A stretch of DNA of 64,000 nt from Cerina sp048266425 (GTDB lineage Bacteria > Bacteroidota > Bacteroidia > Flavobacteriales > Flavobacteriaceae). The notes under the pieces were generated by a model, which saw nothing but the letters and a program-made list of their open reading frames with translations, was not told the origin of the DNA and did not search any database. Numbering within the stretch: the stretch's first letter is position 1; each line of letters starts with the position of its first letter. Positions 63,129 to 64,000 of the stretch are shown here, piece by piece. The translations under genes and the position numbers were made by a program. The stretch covers positions 62,001 through 126,000 of the forward strand of contig JBLWZN010000003.1 of NCBI GenBank assembly GCA_048266425.1. Direction: 5' to 3'.

Positions 63129-64000
63129 ATGAAAACTATTGACAACCAAGTTGGTGTAAATGCCAACAGACTTTTTTACGGTAGTTGCTTTGCCTTGATT
63201 ACTACCGCTCTCTCGTTTAGTATAAGAGCTGGAATATTGCCTCAATTGGGAGAAGAACTGAGCCTGTCGGCAGAGCAGCTGGGCTTTATCAATTCCATGT
63301 GGTTTTTGGGCTTTCCCATATCAATGGTCATCGGTGGATTGATTTATCATAAGGTAGGGGGAAAAGCGATCATGCAATTTGCTTTTTTTGCCCATGCAGT
63401 GGGAATTATTTTGACAATTTATGCGGGCAGTTATGTCGGATTGCTGATTTCGACCTTGCTTATCGGACTAGGTAACGGCTGTACTGAGGCAGCTTGTAAC
63501 CCCATGATCGCCGATGCTTATCAAGGAACAAGAATGAGTAAAATGTTGAATCGATTCCATATGTGGTTTCCAGGAGGTATCGTAGTTGGAAGCCTGGTGT
63601 CCAAGTTTATGACAGATCATGGAATGAGCTGGCAATCCCAAATATGGGTTATCATTATTCCTGCTTTAATCTATGCCTATTTATTTTTTGGCCAGCCATG
63701 GCCAAAGGCAAAAGTTCAGGAAGGCGCTACGCTTAAAGGCAATTTAAAAGCCATGTTTTCCCCATTGTTTTTGTTTATGGTCGTATGTATGTCATTAACC
63801 GCGGCATCAGAATTTATACCACAGCAGTGGACGAGCATTATTTTGTCCAAAAGTGGGGCCCAGCCCATGTTAATTCTAGCGTTGGTGACCGGTATTATGG
63901 CTGTTGCCCGTTATTTTGGTGGAGAAATGGTCGCAAAATTTGACCAAACTGGAGTCCTTCTGGGGTCCGCGATTTTAGCAGCGATTGGAATCTATTTGTT
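63129..64000 (+). CDS. MFS transporter (sugar carrier type), cut by window end
   Basis: An open frame of at least 290 residues starting MKTIDNQVGVNANRLFYGSC. At least eight hydrophobic segments are visible (FALITTALSFSIRAGIL, GFINSMWFLGFPISMVIGGL, FAFFAHAVGIILTIYAGS, LLISTLLIGLGNGCTEAACN, IWVIIIPALIYAYLFFG, LFLFMVVCMSLTAASEF). LGNGCTEAACNPMIADAY and the FHMWFPGGIVVGSLVS segment fit major-facilitator sugar carriers. It is divergent from the isomerase/oxidoreductase operon and probably imports its substrate. Confidence 0.85.
   Translation, partial: MKTIDNQVGVNANRLFYGSCFALITTALSFSIRAGILPQLGEELSLSAEQLGFINSMWFLGFPISMVIGGLIYHKVGGKAIMQFAFFAHAVGIILTIYAGSYVGLLISTLLIGLGNGCTEAACNPMIADAYQGTRMSKMLNRFHMWFPGGIVVGSLVSKFMTDHGMSWQSQIWVIIIPALIYAYLFFGQPWPKAKVQEGATLKGNLKAMFSPLFLFMVVCMSLTAASEFIPQQWTSIILSKSGAQPMLILALVTGIMAVARYFGGEMVAKFDQTGVLLGSAILAAIGIYL

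Overview
The window looks like a draft-assembly contig from a marine-type member of the Bacteroidota, most likely the family Flavobacteriaceae. Signs are the SusC/SusD outer-membrane pair, TAnnTTTG-type -7 boxes, BlaI/M56 and TonB signalling genes, many Cys-anchored lipoproteins, and a greA-HIT gene pair. It is interrupted once, by 10 Ns inside greA. No rRNA, tRNA, CRISPR array, transposase or phage gene was seen.

Layout. (1) 1-12,000 is mostly housekeeping and mixed genes: a sulfatase tail, a tRNA-modifying methyltransferase, an APC permease, a glutaryl-CoA-dehydrogenase-like enzyme, a Rieske-like lipoprotein, greA and HIT, an orphan sensor kinase, an aldo/keto reductase, and a BlaI/M56/TonB cassette with a double operator. 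The intergenic space 5009-5369 holds inverted repeats that may be a structured RNA. (2) 12,170-34,540 is a carbohydrate region: xylA and xylB; three consecutive ~1,100-residue FG-GAP/VCBS-ASPIC lipoproteins; a membrane-anchored GyrI-like protein; a susC-susD pair; a LacI regulator with a matching operator-like palindrome before susC; and a beta-phosphoglucomutase. (3) 34,700-39,000 is a leftward group that fits D-amino-acid or dipeptide use: M19 dipeptidase, D-threonine-aldolase/D-serine-dehydratase-like PLP enzyme, RidA, GntP-type permease. (4) 39,200-41,300 holds a slipin and a prokaryotic glutamate-receptor-like K+ channel. (5) 41,300-46,650 is a G+C-rich three-gene operon of planctomycete-type proteins (cytochrome/DUF1549/DUF1553; Tat-exported DUF1501; DUF2231-cytochrome). 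(6) 46,800-49,520 is an M16 protease. (7) 50,000-64,000 pairs two giant multidomain c-type cytochrome dehydrogenases (one with ThuA, PKD and a carbohydrate-binding-like tail; one with SGNH hydrolase and HEAT-like repeats) with a leftward run of Gfo/Idh/MocA oxidoreductases, an SDR epimerase, a zinc alcohol dehydrogenase and a TIM-barrel isomerase/epimerase. A divergent MFS transporter runs off the right end.

How it may work together. Regions 5 and 7 read as a periplasm-to-cytoplasm oxidative route for an unidentified sugar or glycoside: haem-c dehydrogenases and esterase-like domains outside, an MFS importer, then NAD(P)-dependent oxidation/reduction and isomerisation inside. Substrate and pathway are inference. 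Intergenic spacers are rich in repeats: heptamer arrays, a 46-bp duplication, long inverted repeats and recurring short words.
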